Shown here in pieces: positions 26,009 to 34,885 of a DNA stretch of 64,000 nucleotides (position 1 is its first letter; each line of letters begins with the position of its first letter). The DNA comes from Rhodococcus ruber. Its GTDB lineage: Bacteria > Actinomycetota > Actinomycetes > Mycobacteriales > Mycobacteriaceae. The stretch covers positions 62,001 through 126,000 of the forward strand of contig NZ_JAPWIJ010000006.1 in NCBI RefSeq assembly GCF_027270735.1, written 5' to 3'. The notes under the pieces were generated by a model. It saw only the letters and a list, made by a program, of their open reading frames with translations. It had not been told where the DNA came from and searched no databases. The position numbers and the translations under genes were made by a program.

Positions 26009-26787
26009 CCGGGGCTGGGCCGCTCCCCCAGTTGCACGGTGAGTCGGTGCGCCGCGTCGAGGAGCATCTTGCCCAGCTCCCGTCGTCGATCGTCGCGGAA
26101 TCGCGTCTCGACACCGGTCAAGCTCAGTGCCCATGCCGGCTTGTCGGCGCGATCGAACACGGCGGCACCGAGTCCCCAGCTACCCTCCACGAGCAGCGCC
26201 GGATTGACGGCGAATCCCGTGGTGCGGGTGTGCGCTATCCGCCTGCGAATCGCCACGGCGGAGTGACTCTCTCCCCACTCCGGCACCAGATTCACGCCGT
26301 CGAGATACTCGTCGACCTCCCGATCCGGTAGGTGCGCAAGAATGGCCAACCCTGCCGACGCCACTCCGAGCGGCAACCGAATCCCCTCGTACAGCACGTG
26401 CGAGCGCAGCGGAAAACTTCCCTCCACGCGAAGCAAGCACACCGTCTCCGAACCCCGCCGGACAGACAGGAACGCACTCTCACCACTCTCGGTGGCCAAC
26501 GCCTGCACTACTTTTCGCGCCTGGTCGGTGATGTCGTACCGCAGGGCCGCCATCGACCCCAGCAGGTAGATCTCCGGCCCCAGCGACCAGCGACCGGTAC
26601 CTGCGTCGCGATCCACGAATCCCTGATCCGCGAGCGTGGACAGTAAGCGGTGGGTGGTCGGTCGCGCGATACCGGCCGCCCGCGCGAGAGCGGTGGTGGA
26701 CGCACCGGATGGTTCCTCGGCTCCGGCTGCACGCAGCAACGAACAGATCTTCCCGATCACACTCGCGTTGGCTTCCGATGACGTCAC
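26005..26787 (-). CDS. IclR-family regulator of the scoAB operon
   Basis: 260 residues from GTG 26787; TTG 26820 and GTG 26817 lie upstream in frame. The winged helix reads STTALARAAGIARPTTHRLL and STLADQGFVDRD. The effector domain includes VCLLRVEGSFPLRSHVLYEG, RLPLGVASAGLAILA and GFAVNPALLVEGSWGLGAAV. GTG 26787 is preferred because the palindrome GTCCATTGAGTGGAC at 26801-26815 then falls just upstream, as expected for autoregulation. It is divergent from scoAB, which it presumably controls in response to a 3-oxoacid or related acid. Confidence 0.88.
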   Translation of the reverse strand: MTSSEANASVIGKICSLLRAAGAEEPSGASTTALARAAGIARPTTHRLLSTLADQGFVDRDAGTGRWSLGPEIYLLGSMAALRYDITDQARKVVQALATESGESAFLSVRRGSETVCLLRVEGSFPLRSHVLYEGIRLPLGVASAGLAILAHLPDREVDEYLDGVNLVPEWGESHSAVAIRRRIAHTRTTGFAVNPALLVEGSWGLGAAVFDRADKPAWALSLTGVETRFRDDRRRELGKMLLDAAHRLTVQLGERPSPG

Positions 26788-26800
26788 CCGAGGATCGTAC

Positions 26801-26815
26801 GTCCATTGAGTGGAC
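26801..26815. promoter_or_regulatory. Palindrome at the IclR start
   Basis: The sequence GTCCATTGAGTGGAC has 5-bp perfect arms around a 5-bp centre and lies 13 bp before the chosen IclR start. It is a candidate autoregulatory site. Confidence 0.45.
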
Positions 26816-26883
26816 ACCAACTCTCGAACCGTTCACCGAATGAGCAATCGAGGCCATTTGTCCCACATCGAAGTGCAGCTCAG

Positions 26884-26894
26884 GTTCACTGAAC
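26884..26894. promoter_or_regulatory. GTTCACTGAAC site before scoAB
   Basis: An 11-bp palindrome with a single central base, 35 bp upstream of the scoA GTG. A 9/11 copy (GTTCACCGAAT) lies at 26831-26841. The pair fits a two-site IclR operator in the divergent promoter. Confidence 0.45.
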
Positions 26895-26929
26895 ACATCG
26901 TTTGCTCAACGAACACATCAGGAGTTCTT

Positions 26930-27691
26930 GTGACAGGAAAGACCTACGCGTCCACTGCCGACGCGGTCGCGGACATCGGCCGTGGGGCGACCATCGCGGT
27001 CGGCGGCTTCGGACTGTGCGGCATTCCGGACGCTCTCATCGAGGCCATCGCGAACACCGACGCCGACGAGCTCGAAGTGTTCTCCAACAACTGCGGCGTC
27101 GATGGCTACGGACTGGGAATCCTGTTGGCCGCCGGACGCATTCGCCGCGTCACCGCCTCGTACGTCGGCGAGAACAAGGAATTCGCCCGGCAGTACCTCG
27201 CCGGCGAACTCGAGGTCGAGCTGACCCCTCAGGGCACGCTCGCCGAACGACTCCGCGCCGGCGGCAACGGCGTTCCCGCATTCTTCACCCCCGCCGGAGT
27301 CGGCAGCCCCATCGCCGACGGCGGAATGCCGTGGCGATACAACGCCGACGGCTCGGTCTCGATCGCATCGCCGCCCAAGGAAACGCGAGTGTTCGGCGAC
27401 AAGCGGTACGTACTCGAAGAGTCGATCAACGCCGACTTCGCGCTGGTGCACGCCGAAACTGGCGATACAGCAGGCAATCTCGTGTTCGACAAGACTGCGA
27501 TGAACTTCAACCCCCTCGCCGCGATGGCCGGCAGAATCACCATCGCGCAGGTAGAGAATCTCGTGGAGCCGGGCGAGATCGACCCAGCCCACGTACATCT
27601 TCCCGGCGTGTTCGTTCAACGCGTCGTGCATACCGGGCCACAGGACAAGCGCATCGAAAAGCGCACCGTCAGTTCAGGAGTTCGAGCATGA
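26930..27691 (+). CDS. scoA: 3-oxoacid CoA-transferase subunit A
   Basis: 253 residues from GTG 26930, with AGGAG 5 bp upstream. The N-terminus has the CoA-transferase glycine loop [15 protein letters not shown]. The block [20 protein letters not shown], followed by [16 protein letters not shown], is characteristic of succinyl-CoA:3-ketoacid (SCOT-type) A subunits rather than PcaI. It pairs with ScoB to move CoA from succinyl-CoA to acetoacetate or a similar 3-oxoacid, feeding ketone-body or fatty-acid products to the TCA cycle. The stop overlaps the scoB start by 4 bp. Confidence 0.94.
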   Translation: MTGKTYASTADAVADIGRGATIAVGGFGLCGIPDALIEAIANTDADELEVFSNNCGVDGYGLGILLAAGRIRRVTASYVGENKEFARQYLAGELEVELTPQGTLAERLRAGGNGVPAFFTPAGVGSPIADGGMPWRYNADGSVSIASPPKETRVFGDKRYVLEESINADFALVHAETGDTAGNLVFDKTAMNFNPLAAMAGRITIAQVENLVEPGEIDPAHVHLPGVFVQRVVHTGPQDKRIEKRTVSSGVRA

Positions 27692-28326
27692 GTGCAGGAT
27701 GGACACGCGATCAGATGGCCGAACGCGCCGCGGCGGAGATGATCGACGGCGAATACGTCAACCTCGGCATCGGATTGCCGACACTGATCCCGGGATATCT
27801 GACCGATGACGTCAAGGTCACCCTGCACTCGGAGAACGGCATCCTGGGCACCGGACCTTACCCAACAGAGGACAAGGTCGACGCCAATCTCATCAACGCC
27901 GGCAAGGAGACTGTCACCGTCAATCCCGGTGCAGCGTACTTCGATTCGTCGTTGAGCTTCGGGATGATCCGCGGCGGCCACATCGACACAGCGGTGCTCG
28001 GCGGCATGCAGGTCTCCCGCACCGGCGACCTCGCCAACTGGATGGTGCCCGGCAAGATGGTCAAGGGTATGGGCGGCGCGATGGACCTCGTACACGGTGC
28101 CAGGCGCGTCATCGTCGTCATGGAACACACCGACCGTGCCGGCAACCCCAAGATCCTCGACGCCTGCACTCTGCCTCTCACCGGCCAGGGCGTCGTCGAT
28201 CGCATCGTCACCAACTTGGCCGTCATCGACGTCGTCGGCGACGGCACGCTCGAGCTGGTGGAACTGGCACCGGGCGTGACCACCGAGCAGGTCACCGCCG
28301 CAACCGGATCGACCCTGAAGAGCTGA
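27688..28326 (+). CDS. scoB: 3-oxoacid CoA-transferase subunit B
   Basis: 212 residues from ATG 27688. The catalytic Glu is in [23 protein letters not shown] at the N-terminus and [20 protein letters not shown] are typical of B subunits. The ATGA overlap with scoA indicates translational coupling and equal production of the two chains. A 17-bp hairpin 11 bp after the stop ends the operon. Confidence 0.95.
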   Translation: MSAGWTRDQMAERAAAEMIDGEYVNLGIGLPTLIPGYLTDDVKVTLHSENGILGTGPYPTEDKVDANLINAGKETVTVNPGAAYFDSSLSFGMIRGGHIDTAVLGGMQVSRTGDLANWMVPGKMVKGMGGAMDLVHGARRVIVVMEHTDRAGNPKILDACTLPLTGQGVVDRIVTNLAVIDVVGDGTLELVELAPGVTTEQVTAATGSTLKS

Positions 28327-28337
28327 CCGAACAACTA

Positions 28338-28371
28338 TGGGCCCGAACGTCTCCGGAGACGTTCGGGCCCA
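28338..28371. terminator. Hairpin terminator between scoB and the convergent aldo/keto reductase
   Basis: Perfect 17-bp complementary arms (TGGGCCCGAACGTCTCC at 28338-28354, complement at 28355-28371) abut without spare bases, so the real loop is about 4 nt. A short T-rich stretch (TGTTTCGTT) follows on the plus strand. It can serve both convergent genes. Confidence 0.8.
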
Positions 28372-28383
28372 CAGTGTTTCGTT

Positions 28384-29232
28384 CTAGTCCGGAATCATGT
28401 CGAACGTGTCCGGATTCGGTCCGGTACGACCCTGCTCACCCTTGTCCAGCGCCGTGATGGCGTCGACATCGGCGGAGCTGAGCTCGAAGTCGAAGATCTC
28501 GAAGTTGGCCTTGACCCTCTCCGGCGTGACCGACTTCGGGAAGATGATATTGCCGCGCTGAATGTGCCAGCGGAGCACCACCTGCGCAACGGATTTGCCT
28601 GCCGCGTCGGCGATTCGCCGCACTTCCGTGTCGTCGAGGACGTTGCCCTGAGCGATCGGCGACCACGCCTCGGTGGGGATGGCATGCTCACGGCCGTAGG
28701 CCCACACGTCGTTGTTGACGAAGTACGGGTGCACCTCGATCTGGTTTACCGCAGGGACCGTATCGGTCTCCTCTGCGAGGCGATCGAGGTGAGCGGGCTG
28801 GAAGTTGGAGACACCGATGTTACGGGCGCGACCGTCGGCTGCGAACTCCTCCAACGTCTTCCACGTGGATACGAAATCGCCGTCGTAGCGGGTGGGCAGC
28901 GGCCAGTGGATGAGGAAGAGGTCGACGTAGTCGGTTCCGAGGTCGCTGAGCGTCTTGTCGAATGCCGAGCGCGCGTCGTCGGGCCGATGAAAGCCGTTGT
29001 TGAGCTTGCTGGTCACGAAGACCGATTCGCGATCGATTCCGGAGTTACGGATGCCCTCGCCGACCTGCTTCTCGTTGCCGTACATCTCGGCTGTGTCGAT
29101 GTGCCGGTAGCCGATCTCGAGCGCCGTTTCGACGGCCTTCGCGGTCTCCTCCGGGTCGATCTGGAAGACGCCGAAGCCGAGCTGGGGAATCTGCTTGCCG
29201 TTTCTGAGCGTGACGTTGGGTACCTGAGTCAT
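28384..29232 (-). CDS. Aldo/keto reductase (AKR5, 2,5-diketo-D-gluconate reductase-like)
   Basis: 282 residues from ATG 29232, the standard length. The tetrad residues are visible: Asp and Tyr in DTAEMYGNE, Lys in VTSKLNNGFH and His in FLIHWPLPT. The cofactor loop is IIFPKSVTPERVKANFEIFD. It reduces aldehydes or ketones with NADPH; the physiological substrate is not evident. It is convergent to scoB and divergent from the phospholipase-D-like gene (54 bp between starts). Confidence 0.93.
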   Translation of the reverse strand: MTQVPNVTLRNGKQIPQLGFGVFQIDPEETAKAVETALEIGYRHIDTAEMYGNEKQVGEGIRNSGIDRESVFVTSKLNNGFHRPDDARSAFDKTLSDLGTDYVDLFLIHWPLPTRYDGDFVSTWKTLEEFAADGRARNIGVSNFQPAHLDRLAEETDTVPAVNQIEVHPYFVNNDVWAYGREHAIPTEAWSPIAQGNVLDDTEVRRIADAAGKSVAQVVLRWHIQRGNIIFPKSVTPERVKANFEIFDFELSSADVDAITALDKGEQGRTGPNPDTFDMIPD

Positions 29233-29286
29233 ATCGCCGGGGTGCCCGCCCACTCTCGCCTTCAAACCGGGTGAAATGATGCGTGC

Positions 29287-30960
29287 GTGATAGTGCAGCG
29301 CATCCGGCGCGTCGTAGACGGAGTTGCCGAGAAATTCGGCCGGTCCACCTCCGCTCTGATTGCCCCCGAGCGCCACTTCGACCCCGCGCACCCGTGGTTC
29401 CTCACTGCACCCGAGCGGGGCAACGACGACACTCGAATTTCGGCCTGGACCGAGGGCAACCGCGTCGAGAACCTGGTGCACGGCAAGACCTACTTCGCTG
29501 CACTCGCACGAGCCCTCGAGCAGACCGAACGCGACGATCTGGTGCTCTTCACCGATTGGCGCGGAGACCCGGAGCAGCTGCTCACCGACGACGGCGTGAC
29601 CGTCGAGGATGCCCTGGCCGCCGTCGCGCACCGCGGTGGCGTCGTCAAGGGCATGGTGTGGCGCTCCCACATGGAGACCCTCGGTTTCACCGGCCCCAAG
29701 AACCGCAAGCTTGCGCTGCTGCTGGAGGAGGCAGGCGGCGAGGTCATTCTCGACCAGCGCGTGCTGGTGACCGGAAGCCACCACCAGAAGTTCGTCGTCG
29801 TGCGGTACGGCAGGAAAGATCTGCCCGACGTCGCGTTCGTCGGTGGCATCGACCTGGCCCGTGCCCGACGCGACGATGCCGATCACTTCGGCGATCCTGT
29901 CTCACGTCCCTTCCCTCCCGAGTACGGCGAAATCCCCGCATGGCACGACGTGCAGGTGCAGATCGAAGGCCCGGCGGTCCGAGACGTGGAAGACGTCTTC
30001 CGCGAACGCTGGGAAGATCCCGCGGCTCTCTCGCGCCTACCGTGGCACGCGATTCCCGACTTCCTGCGCGGAGTGACGCGCGAGCCGTCGGAACTCCCTC
30101 CGGCGGCGCCGGCCCCGGAGCAGCAGGGCACGTGCTCGGTGCAGTTGTTGCGTACCTATCCCCGCCGACGCCCTGCCTACCCGTTCGCCACGAAGGGCGA
30201 GCGCAGCGCGGCCCGCGCGTACGCCAAAGCCCTCGACAGAGCAACCGAGCTGATCTACATCGAGGATCAGTATCTGTGGTCGGTCGACGTCGCTCGCGTG
30301 TTCGCCGCGGCACTGCGGCGCAAGCCGAACCTGCGGTTGGTGGTGGTGGTCCCCAAGCACCTCGACGACGACAGCAACTTGACCATTCCTTCTGCGCTGC
30401 TGGGACACTCGGCGGCGCTCGGGGTCATCCGCGCGGCCGGCGGTGATCGCGTTCTGGTGCTCGACATCGAAAATGACCGTGGCATACCGGTATACGTGCA
30501 CTCGAAGGTCTGCATCATCGACGACGTGTGGACCGCGGTGGGATCGGACAACTTCAATCGCCGCTCCTGGACCCATGATTCGGAGCTGACCGCGGCCATC
30601 GTCGACGAGCAGCGCGACGATCGCGCACCCGTGGACCCGGCCGGCCTCGGCGACGGTGCCAGAACCCATGCGCGCAACCTGAGACTCGAACTGATCCGCG
30701 AGCACCTGGGACGGGCCGACGGCGACGACGCAGATCTCGTCGACCCGCAGCAGTTCTTCGATGTGGTTGCGGCCAGCGCGACCGCACTCGACAACTGGCA
30801 TCGCAACCCGTCCGCGAAGTCCCGACCCGTCGGCCGACTGCGCAAGCACGAGATCTCGGTGCCGCCCGTCTGGCAACAGCGACTCGCAGCACTCGCCTAC
30901 CGTTTGTTCGTCGACCCCGACGGACGTCCCATCGGGATGCGCCTGCGTCGTAGGTTCTGA
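29287..30960 (+). CDS. Phospholipase D-like protein
   Basis: 557 residues, GTG start (29287; GTG 29293 also in frame). Two HKD-type motifs are visible: SHHQKFVVVRY with VGGID in the first half, and VHSKVCIIDD with GSDNFNRRS in the second. In the first motif the eighth position is Arg instead of the usual Asp. IYIEDQYLWSVDVARVFAAAL is typical of bacterial PLD enzymes. It would transfer or hydrolyse phosphatidyl groups, but no signal peptide is seen. It is possibly co-transcribed with pfkB and surE, starting 67 bp later. Confidence 0.9.
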   Translation: MIVQRIRRVVDGVAEKFGRSTSALIAPERHFDPAHPWFLTAPERGNDDTRISAWTEGNRVENLVHGKTYFAALARALEQTERDDLVLFTDWRGDPEQLLTDDGVTVEDALAAVAHRGGVVKGMVWRSHMETLGFTGPKNRKLALLLEEAGGEVILDQRVLVTGSHHQKFVVVRYGRKDLPDVAFVGGIDLARARRDDADHFGDPVSRPFPPEYGEIPAWHDVQVQIEGPAVRDVEDVFRERWEDPAALSRLPWHAIPDFLRGVTREPSELPPAAPAPEQQGTCSVQLLRTYPRRRPAYPFATKGERSAARAYAKALDRATELIYIEDQYLWSVDVARVFAAALRRKPNLRLVVVVPKHLDDDSNLTIPSALLGHSAALGVIRAAGGDRVLVLDIENDRGIPVYVHSKVCIIDDVWTAVGSDNFNRRSWTHDSELTAAIVDEQRDDRAPVDPAGLGDGARTHARNLRLELIREHLGRADGDDADLVDPQQFFDVVAASATALDNWHRNPSAKSRPVGRLRKHEISVPPVWQQRLAALAYRLFVDPDGRPIGMRLRRRF

Positions 30961-31027
30961 CGGCATCTCCGACCGACCCTTCCCACTCATTCCGTTTCGG
31001 ACCTGACAAATCGGGCATTCGCGATCG

Positions 31028-31981
31028 GTGCCTTCCTCCTCTCGTACGCCCACTGCCCTCGTCTTCGCACCGTCTCCGCTTCTGACGGTGACTCTCGACG
31101 CCGCCCCGAACGGCAGTACCGAACTGCACGTACACGCAGGCGGTCAGGGTCACTGGATCGCGCGGATGGCGTCGGTGCTCGGTCTCGATGTCACGCTCGC
31201 CGGGGTCTTCGGCGGTGAGATCGGTGCCGTGCTGCGCGGCATCGTAGAGAGTGAGGGCATCTCCGTCGTCTCCATCGATATCGGTCAGGAAAGTGGCTCC
31301 TACGTGCACGACCGCCGCAGCGGAGAGCGCGAGGTACTCGCCACGGTGGATCCGCCACCGCTGGCCAGGCATGCGCTCGACGATCTGTTCGGTGCGGCAC
31401 TTGCCACCGGTGCCCGCAGCGACGTGGCAATTCTCGGCGGACCGCACGCCGACGACATCGTGCCGCCCGAGGTGTACGAGCGGCTGTGCGCAGACCTACG
31501 CGCGCTCGATGTCCCGGTGGTAGCCGACCTGTCGGGACCGACGATGCAGGCTGCTCTCACCGGCGGTCTCACGGTGCTCAAGGTCAGTCACGAGGATCTC
31601 ATCGCCGACGGCGGTGCAGAATCCGAAGATCCGAAGCACCTGATCGATTCGATGCGAAAGATGCACGACGCAGGTGCCGAGGTCGTCGTGATCTCACGAG
31701 CGGGAGACCCGGCGTTGGCTCTCGTGGAGGGCGACGTACTCGAGATCGTCACCCCGGGTCTGCAGATGGTCGATCACCACGGCGCAGGCGATTCGATGAG
31801 CGCCGGTATCGCGACCGGAATCGCCCAGGGAATGTCGATGCAGGAGGCGCTACGGCTGGGCGGAGGCGCGGGCACCGCCAACGTCACCCGCCGTGGCCTC
31901 GGTAGCGGGCGGAAAGATCTGGTACTCGGGCTGACCGAATCGGTGGACGTGCGTCCGTACGGCAAGGCGGGCAAGAAATGA
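31028..31981 (+). CDS. PfkB-family sugar kinase (1-phosphofructokinase-like)
   Basis: 317 residues from GTG 31028. The ribokinase/PfkB fold is shown by the N-terminal HAGGQGHWIARMASVLGLDV (substrate Gly-Gly loop) and the C-terminal anion-hole/base motif VDHHGAGDSMSAGIATGIAQ, with Asp as catalytic base. The sequence is closer to 1-phosphofructokinase/tagatose-6-phosphate kinases than to ribokinase. The substrate is unknown. Its stop overlaps the surE start by 4 bp (ATGA), so both are made together. Confidence 0.9.
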   Translation: MPSSSRTPTALVFAPSPLLTVTLDAAPNGSTELHVHAGGQGHWIARMASVLGLDVTLAGVFGGEIGAVLRGIVESEGISVVSIDIGQESGSYVHDRRSGEREVLATVDPPPLARHALDDLFGAALATGARSDVAILGGPHADDIVPPEVYERLCADLRALDVPVVADLSGPTMQAALTGGLTVLKVSHEDLIADGGAESEDPKHLIDSMRKMHDAGAEVVVISRAGDPALALVEGDVLEIVTPGLQMVDHHGAGDSMSAGIATGIAQGMSMQEALRLGGGAGTANVTRRGLGSGRKDLVLGLTESVDVRPYGKAGKK

Positions 31982-32727
31982 GAGCCCTGATCACCAATGA
32001 CGACGGCGTGCACAGCGCGGGCATCGCACTGCTGGCACGAGTGGCCCTCGATGCCGGCCTCGACGTCGTGGTGGCCGCGCCCCACGAGGAGCGCAGTGGT
32101 GCCAGCGCTTCGTTGACGGGGATGGGCGTCGACGACCACCTCGGTATCGAGATGACCGAGATCGAGGGACTACCCGAGGTGACGGCGTATGCGGTGCAGG
32201 CCTCGCCTGCCCTCATCGCGTTCGTCGCTACGAGAGGGGCCTTCGGCGACGTACCGGACCTCGTGCTCTCGGGCATCAATCACGGCCCCAATACCGGTGC
32301 TGCCGTTCTGCATTCGGGAACGGTGGGCGCGGCGTTGACGGCCCTGACGCACGGGGTTCCTGCCATGGCGCTGTCCTCGCTCGCCACTCGACCGTCGCAC
32401 TGGGAGACTGCCGAACACGTCGCACACCTGGCGGTGACATGGATGGTCGCGCACCTGACCGTCGATGCCGTGGTCAACGTCAACATTCCCGACGTTCCCC
32501 TCGCCGACTTCGCCGGAATCGTCCCGGCGTCACTGGCTCGCTACGGCGCTGTGCAGGCCGAAATAGGAGACCGCGGAGAAGATTTCGTGACCGTCCAGTT
32601 CGACGCGATCCGAGCGGAGGACGACGATTCCGACGCCTCGCTGCTGGCCCGGAACTGGGCGACCGTCACCGCACTGCGTCCCCCGAGCGAGGTGGAGGGT
32701 ATCGATCTGTCGACCATGCGCGAGTGA
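31978..32727 (+). CDS. surE: 5'/3'-nucleotidase SurE
   Basis: 249 residues. The metal site ITNDDGVHSAGI at the N-terminus, APHEERSGASASLT and SGINHGPNTGAAVLHSGTVGAA are diagnostic of SurE. It is a divalent-metal phosphatase acting on nucleoside monophosphates, implicated in stationary-phase survival in other bacteria. Coupled to the upstream PfkB kinase by a 4-bp overlap, which suggests a kinase/phosphatase pair working on related metabolites (inference). Confidence 0.94.
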   Translation: MRALITNDDGVHSAGIALLARVALDAGLDVVVAAPHEERSGASASLTGMGVDDHLGIEMTEIEGLPEVTAYAVQASPALIAFVATRGAFGDVPDLVLSGINHGPNTGAAVLHSGTVGAALTALTHGVPAMALSSLATRPSHWETAEHVAHLAVTWMVAHLTVDAVVNVNIPDVPLADFAGIVPASLARYGAVQAEIGDRGEDFVTVQFDAIRAEDDDSDASLLARNWATVTALRPPSEVEGIDLSTMRE

Positions 32728-32818
32728 GGTCGGTGCCGAGGATCGAGAATTGTCGGTGCCCTCGGGCACACTGGGAACTACGCACCGCACATGCCACGGA
32801 CCTAGGGGGTCACCGCGT

Positions 32819-33871
32819 ATGACGTTTCATTCTGTAGTTCCACCGTTTCTGCTCGAACGGCTCCAGGGAGCCGGTGCCCGCGCCACACTGCTCGCCGACC
32901 GTGAGATGCGTGCGGGACGAGAAGTCGTTCAGGCACGTACCGCCATCGCGCCGCGCACCGGCGGCACACTCGAACGCACCATCTCCGACGCTAAATCGAC
33001 TCGCGACCTCCCGGGCCAGCAGGTTCGCGCCGAGGGTGAAGATCCCACCGGCGATACCGCAACCGACGAGGCATACGACGGTCTCGGTGCCACGTACGCG
33101 TTCTTCGACGAGGTGTACGGCTACTCGAGTCTCGACGGCAGCGGCCTGCCCCTCGACGCGACGGTGCACTACGGCCAGGACTACGACAATGCGTTCTGGG
33201 ACGGCTCGCGCATGGTGTTCGGCGACGGTGACGGCGAGGTGTTCGCACGCTTCACTGTCTCGCTCGGCGTCATCGCGCACGAACTGGCACACGGGTTCAC
33301 GCAGTACACCACCCCGCTCGAATACAAGGACCAGGCCGGCGCACTGAACGAGTCCGTCTCCGACGTGTTCGGCGCACTCGTCGAGCAGTACACCGCGAAG
33401 CAGAACGCCGAGGACGCGTCGTGGCTGATCGGTGAAGGTCTGTTCCTTCCCGCCGTTCAGGGGAGGGCTCTGCGCTCGCTCCTCGAGCCGGGCACCGCCT
33501 ACGACGACGATGTGTTGGGCAAGGATCCGCAGCCGGCGAGTATGGACGATTTTGTCGTCACCACCGAGGACGACGGCGGCGTACACATCAATTCGGGTAT
33601 CCCCAACCGCGCGTTCGCCGTTGCAGCCACCACTCTGGGAGGCCCGGCGTGGGACCGCGTCGGGCAGGTCTGGTTCGACACGATGACCGTCGGCGGACTC
33701 ACGCCAACCGTGGACTTTGCCGGCTTTGCCGCCGCGACACTCGCGGCAGCAAACAAGCGATTCGGAGCCGGGTCCGACGTTTCCGAGGCCGTGGCCACGG
33801 GTTGGTCTACCGTGGGGGTGAAGACAACCGGTCTTGAGTCCCTACCGAAGCCGAGCGAGAATCGGGTGTGA
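32819..33871 (+). CDS. M4 (thermolysin/protealysin-like) metalloprotease
   Basis: 350 residues from ATG 32819. A short protealysin-type propeptide with VVPPFLLERL at 6-15 replaces a signal peptide. The zinc site is HELAHGF (His154, Glu155, His158) with the third ligand Glu178 in ALNESVSDVFG. The catalytic His lies in GVHINSGIPNRAF. Size and propeptide match the protealysin-like subgroup, which lacks an N-terminal signal and matures by propeptide cleavage. The gene is followed after 10 bp by an emfourin-like inhibitor gene, as in known protealysin operons. Confidence 0.94.
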   Translation: MTFHSVVPPFLLERLQGAGARATLLADREMRAGREVVQARTAIAPRTGGTLERTISDAKSTRDLPGQQVRAEGEDPTGDTATDEAYDGLGATYAFFDEVYGYSSLDGSGLPLDATVHYGQDYDNAFWDGSRMVFGDGDGEVFARFTVSLGVIAHELAHGFTQYTTPLEYKDQAGALNESVSDVFGALVEQYTAKQNAEDASWLIGEGLFLPAVQGRALRSLLEPGTAYDDDVLGKDPQPASMDDFVVTTEDDGGVHINSGIPNRAFAVAATTLGGPAWDRVGQVWFDTMTVGGLTPTVDFAGFAAATLAAANKRFGAGSDVSEAVATGWSTVGVKTTGLESLPKPSENRV

Positions 33872-33881
33872 TCGAGGGCAG

Positions 33882-34163
33882 ATGAGCCTGCGCATCGAGG
33901 TACTACGAACCGGCGGAGTCGCCGGGATGTCCAAGCGTGGCGTCGTCGAGACCGACGAGCCGGAATGGCAGTCGTTGGTCGAGGCCGCGCAGCCGTACCT
34001 TGCCGATCAGCAGGCCACCGACGCGGCCGAGTCGAACGCCCGCGACACATTCGTCTGGAACGTGTCGGTGGGCGAGCATTCGTGCCGAGTCGGCGATTCG
34101 GCCCTGACCGGGCCCCTACGCGACCTCGCGGAGCGCACACTCCGCGAGGGCCGCGTCAGGTAG
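33882..34163 (+). CDS. Emfourin-like M4 protease inhibitor
   Basis: 93 residues from ATG 33882. The small single domain with MSLRIEVLRTGGVAGMSKRG at the N-terminus and DTFVWNVSVGEHSCRVGDSA in the second half matches the protealysin inhibitor (emfourin) family. Established family knowledge: emfourins are slow tight-binding inhibitors encoded next to protealysin-like proteases. The gene is 10 bp behind the M4 protease, so they share a transcript. This would hold the protease inactive inside the cell (inference). Confidence 0.88.
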   Translation: MSLRIEVLRTGGVAGMSKRGVVETDEPEWQSLVEAAQPYLADQQATDAAESNARDTFVWNVSVGEHSCRVGDSALTGPLRDLAERTLREGRVR

Positions 34164-34188
34164 TTCAGCCCTGTAGTCAGCCCAGCTG

Positions 34189-34848
34189 TCAGGCCTTCCA
34201 CTCCTCGCTGCGTTCTTCGGTTGCCTTGCTCAGTGCCTCGACGGTGGCGTCGACTCCGAAGTCCTTGCCGTACACCGGCGACCCCGGCTGCTGTCGCCAG
34301 GAATCCTCGAGGGTTCCGGCATCGACGGGGTCGAAGCCGAGCTCGTCGATGACCGAGAACACGAACTTCTTCGAGTCGGCGCCGTTGCCTGCGATCGGAA
34401 GCGCGATGCGCCCGTCGGTCCCGGCCGGTACGCCCTTCTCGAGCAGGTGCTTGTACCAAATTCCGTTGAAGGCCTTGATCACCGGCTCACCGAGTTGCTG
34501 TGCCACCCAGACGCTTTCGGGTGTTCCGCCTTCGATCTCCTCGATCAGCCCGTCGCGCTGCTGCGGGTAGTAGTTATTCGTTTCGATGATCGGCGCCCCG
34601 GGCTTACGAGCACTGGTGATTCCTGCAGCGAGATCCGGAACGTTCTTCTGCGGGATACTCAGAATGACGAGGTCGGCATCCTCCGCGGCATCCGCGGCCC
34701 ACACCGCGGTCGCTCCGGTTTCGGCCGCCAGGTCGGCAAGAGTCTCCGGATCTCGTGAGTTGGAGAACCGAACCTCGTGTCCGAGTGCTGCGAGACGGCG
34801 CGTGAGCGTGCCGCCGATCTGTCCACTTCCGATGATGCCAATTTTCAT
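34189..34848 (-). CDS. NADP-dependent oxidoreductase, F420-reductase-like (NAD-binding)
   Basis: 219 residues with a Rossmann fold: MKIGIIGSGQIGGTLTRRLA at the start, SNSRDPETLADLAAETGA around the NADP phosphate site, ILSIPQKNVPDL, then ETNNYYPQQRDG. This architecture matches the NADPH-dependent F420 reductase-like/coenzyme F420-dependent NADP oxidoreductase group. Without a check of the F420 pocket, the cofactor partner is uncertain. It is convergent with the emfourin gene and lies 37 bp after the EthA-like gene on the same strand. Confidence 0.85.
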   Translation of the reverse strand: MKIGIIGSGQIGGTLTRRLAALGHEVRFSNSRDPETLADLAAETGATAVWAADAAEDADLVILSIPQKNVPDLAAGITSARKPGAPIIETNNYYPQQRDGLIEEIEGGTPESVWVAQQLGEPVIKAFNGIWYKHLLEKGVPAGTDGRIALPIAGNGADSKKFVFSVIDELGFDPVDAGTLEDSWRQQPGSPVYGKDFGVDATVEALSKATEERSEEWKA

Positions 34849-34885
34849 GTCCGGAACAAACGATCCGGGACGAGATCTATTCCCG

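Noticed and set aside
29283-30446. Second plus-strand frame inside the phospholipase D-like gene
   Set aside because: Arg-rich, out of frame with the HKD motifs.
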